Made by a program: the position numbers and the translations under genes | DNA from: Pseudomonadota bacterium | Lineage (GTDB): Bacteria; Pseudomonadota; Alphaproteobacteria; Rhizobiales; Xanthobacteraceae | Direction of reading: 5' to 3' | Length of the DNA stretch: 5,864 bases | NCBI GenBank assembly: GCA_023392205.1 | Contig: JAEVZN010000611.1 | Span: forward strand, 1-5,864 | The notes under the pieces: model-generated | Seen by the model: only the letters and a program-made list of their open reading frames with translations | Databases searched by the model: none | What the model was told of the DNA's origin: nothing | Shown: positions 5,239-5,864 of the stretch, in pieces | How positions within the stretch are numbered: position 1 is the stretch's first letter | Layout: each line of letters opens with the position of its first letter

Positions 5239-5404
5239 ACAGGGCGATATTGAAGATGCGGAACGCACCCCAGACCGCGATCACGATGGCGGTCGCCAGC
5301 AGCCATACCACGCCGGTGCGCGCGAACGAGGCTGCGGCAATGGCGACCACGGCCACCAGCGCCAGCACGTCGATGGCCATCATGTAATCGGCGATGAAAT
5401 TCAT
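5237..5404 (-). CDS. Small two-helix membrane protein, 55 residues
   Basis: An open frame from ATG 5404-5402 to TGA 5239-5237 encodes 55 residues. Two hydrophobic helices are evident: about residues 11-27 (IDVLALVAVVAIAAASF) and about 31-48 (GVVWLLATAIVIAVWGAF), joined by the short turn ARTG. Few charges interrupt them (Asp6, Asp12, Arg29, Arg49). This composition is far from random for an antisense or shadow frame. A modest GGA lies 8 bases upstream of the ATG. The gene starts 49 bases after the panB stop on the same strand, so it is probably co-transcribed with panB. I do not recognise the family. The overlapping longer minus-strand frame at 5178-5420 is rich in Arg and His and reads like a shadow. 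Function is unknown; it is an inner-membrane protein by inference. Confidence 0.72.
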   Translation of the reverse strand: MNFIADYMMAIDVLALVAVVAIAAASFARTGVVWLLATAIVIAVWGAFRIFNIAL

Positions 5405-5453
5405 GGCTCGGTCCGTTCAAGCAATGCGGCGTGGCGGCGGATGCGCGCGCGAC

Positions 5454-5864
5454 TTAAATCTTCTTCATCCCGTAGACGTGGTCCGGCCCCGGAAAGGCGC
5501 GCGAGCGCACCTCGTCGGCATAGCCCTTGATCGCCGCCTCGATGCCGGGACCGAGTTCGCCATAGCGCTTGACGAATTTCGGCACCCGCGGCGACAGGCC
5601 GAGCATGTCTTCCAGCACCAGGATCTGGCCGTCGCAGGCGGGGCTTGCGCCGATGCCGATGGTCGGGATCGCGATCTGGCCGGTGATCTTGCGCGCCAGA
5701 GGTTCGGCCACCGCCTCGATCACCACCGAGAAGGCGCCCGCCTCCGCCACGGCTTTCGCATCCGCCTCGATCGGCGCCCAGTCGGCCTCCTCGCGGCCCT
5801 GCGCGCGGAAGGCGCCGATGGTGTTGATCGCCTGCGGGGTCAGCCCGACATGGCCCATCACCGG
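5454..5864 (-). CDS. panB: 3-methyl-2-oxobutanoate hydroxymethyltransferase, C-terminal part
   Basis: The frame is open to the right edge, so the true start lies outside the window; 136 C-terminal residues are visible, about half of the usual 264-275. PanB transfers a hydroxymethyl group from 5,10-methylene-tetrahydrofolate to 3-methyl-2-oxobutanoate, giving ketopantoate, the first committed step of pantothenate and CoA synthesis in the cytoplasm. Diagnostic segments are [11 protein letters not shown] (visible residues 1-11), FSVVIEAV (45-52), whose Glu50 matches the catalytic Glu181 of E. coli by its 45-residue distance from the conserved His, and [21 protein letters not shown] (positions 67-87). 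The C-terminus [19 protein letters not shown] is complete and typical. Metal ligands and the substrate lysine of the N-terminal half cannot be checked. The small membrane protein follows 49 bases downstream. Confidence 0.96.
   Translation of the reverse strand, partial: PVMGHVGLTPQAINTIGAFRAQGREEADWAPIEADAKAVAEAGAFSVVIEAVAEPLARKITGQIAIPTIGIGASPACDGQILVLEDMLGLSPRVPKFVKRYGELGPGIEAAIKGYADEVRSRAFPGPDHVYGMKKI

Noticed and set aside
5178..5420. Minus-strand 80-codon Arg/His-rich frame
   Set aside because: It shares the stretch with the two-helix membrane protein in another frame. Its translation lacks structure and looks like a shadow.
5198..5530. Plus-strand 110-codon frame
   Set aside because: It is antisense to the small membrane protein and the panB 3' end and shows no recognisable features.

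Overview
The window looks like chromosomal DNA from a GC-rich alphaproteobacterium, probably Hyphomicrobiales (Bradyrhizobium-like). The evidence is the base composition, the style of the PanB C-terminus, and a membrane-anchored TPR protein followed by a proline-rich lipoprotein. Taxonomy is inferred from recalled family resemblance; no search was run. All genes but one lie on the minus strand, so transcription runs mostly from high to low coordinates.

The right edge holds the C-terminal half of panB (pantothenate biosynthesis, 5454 to the edge). After it come a 55-residue two-helix membrane protein (5237-5404) and a 161-residue secreted protein of unknown function (4643-5128). The centre holds a divergent pair. 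A sulfatase (3201-4571) is the only plus-strand gene. It stands almost back to back with a PAPS-dependent sulfotransferase (2309-3178, minus). The sulfotransferase overlaps a bicupin of the oxalate decarboxylase family (1273-2325, minus) by 17 bases, so these two very likely form one translationally coupled operon. A 285-base gap with a putative promoter and several hairpins follows. Then come a YfgM-like TPR membrane protein (343-987, TTG start) and the N-terminal part of a lipoprotein (1-339, running off the left edge).

The left pair (TPR protein, lipoprotein) and panB look like core cell-envelope and metabolic genes. The block between them reads as accessory cargo: a sulfate-ester maker, a sulfate-ester breaker and a carboxylate-active bicupin. 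A putative sulfatase promoter with a perfect TATAAT lies inside the first codons of the sulfotransferase gene, so expression of the two genes may be linked by interference. The sulfatase active-site motif is C-N-A-S-R, not the canonical C-x-P-S-R. No tRNA, rRNA, insertion sequence, integrase or CRISPR array was seen. The most intriguing hypothesis is a small sulfation/desulfation module joined to a decarboxylase-type cupin; its substrate cannot be read from the sequence.
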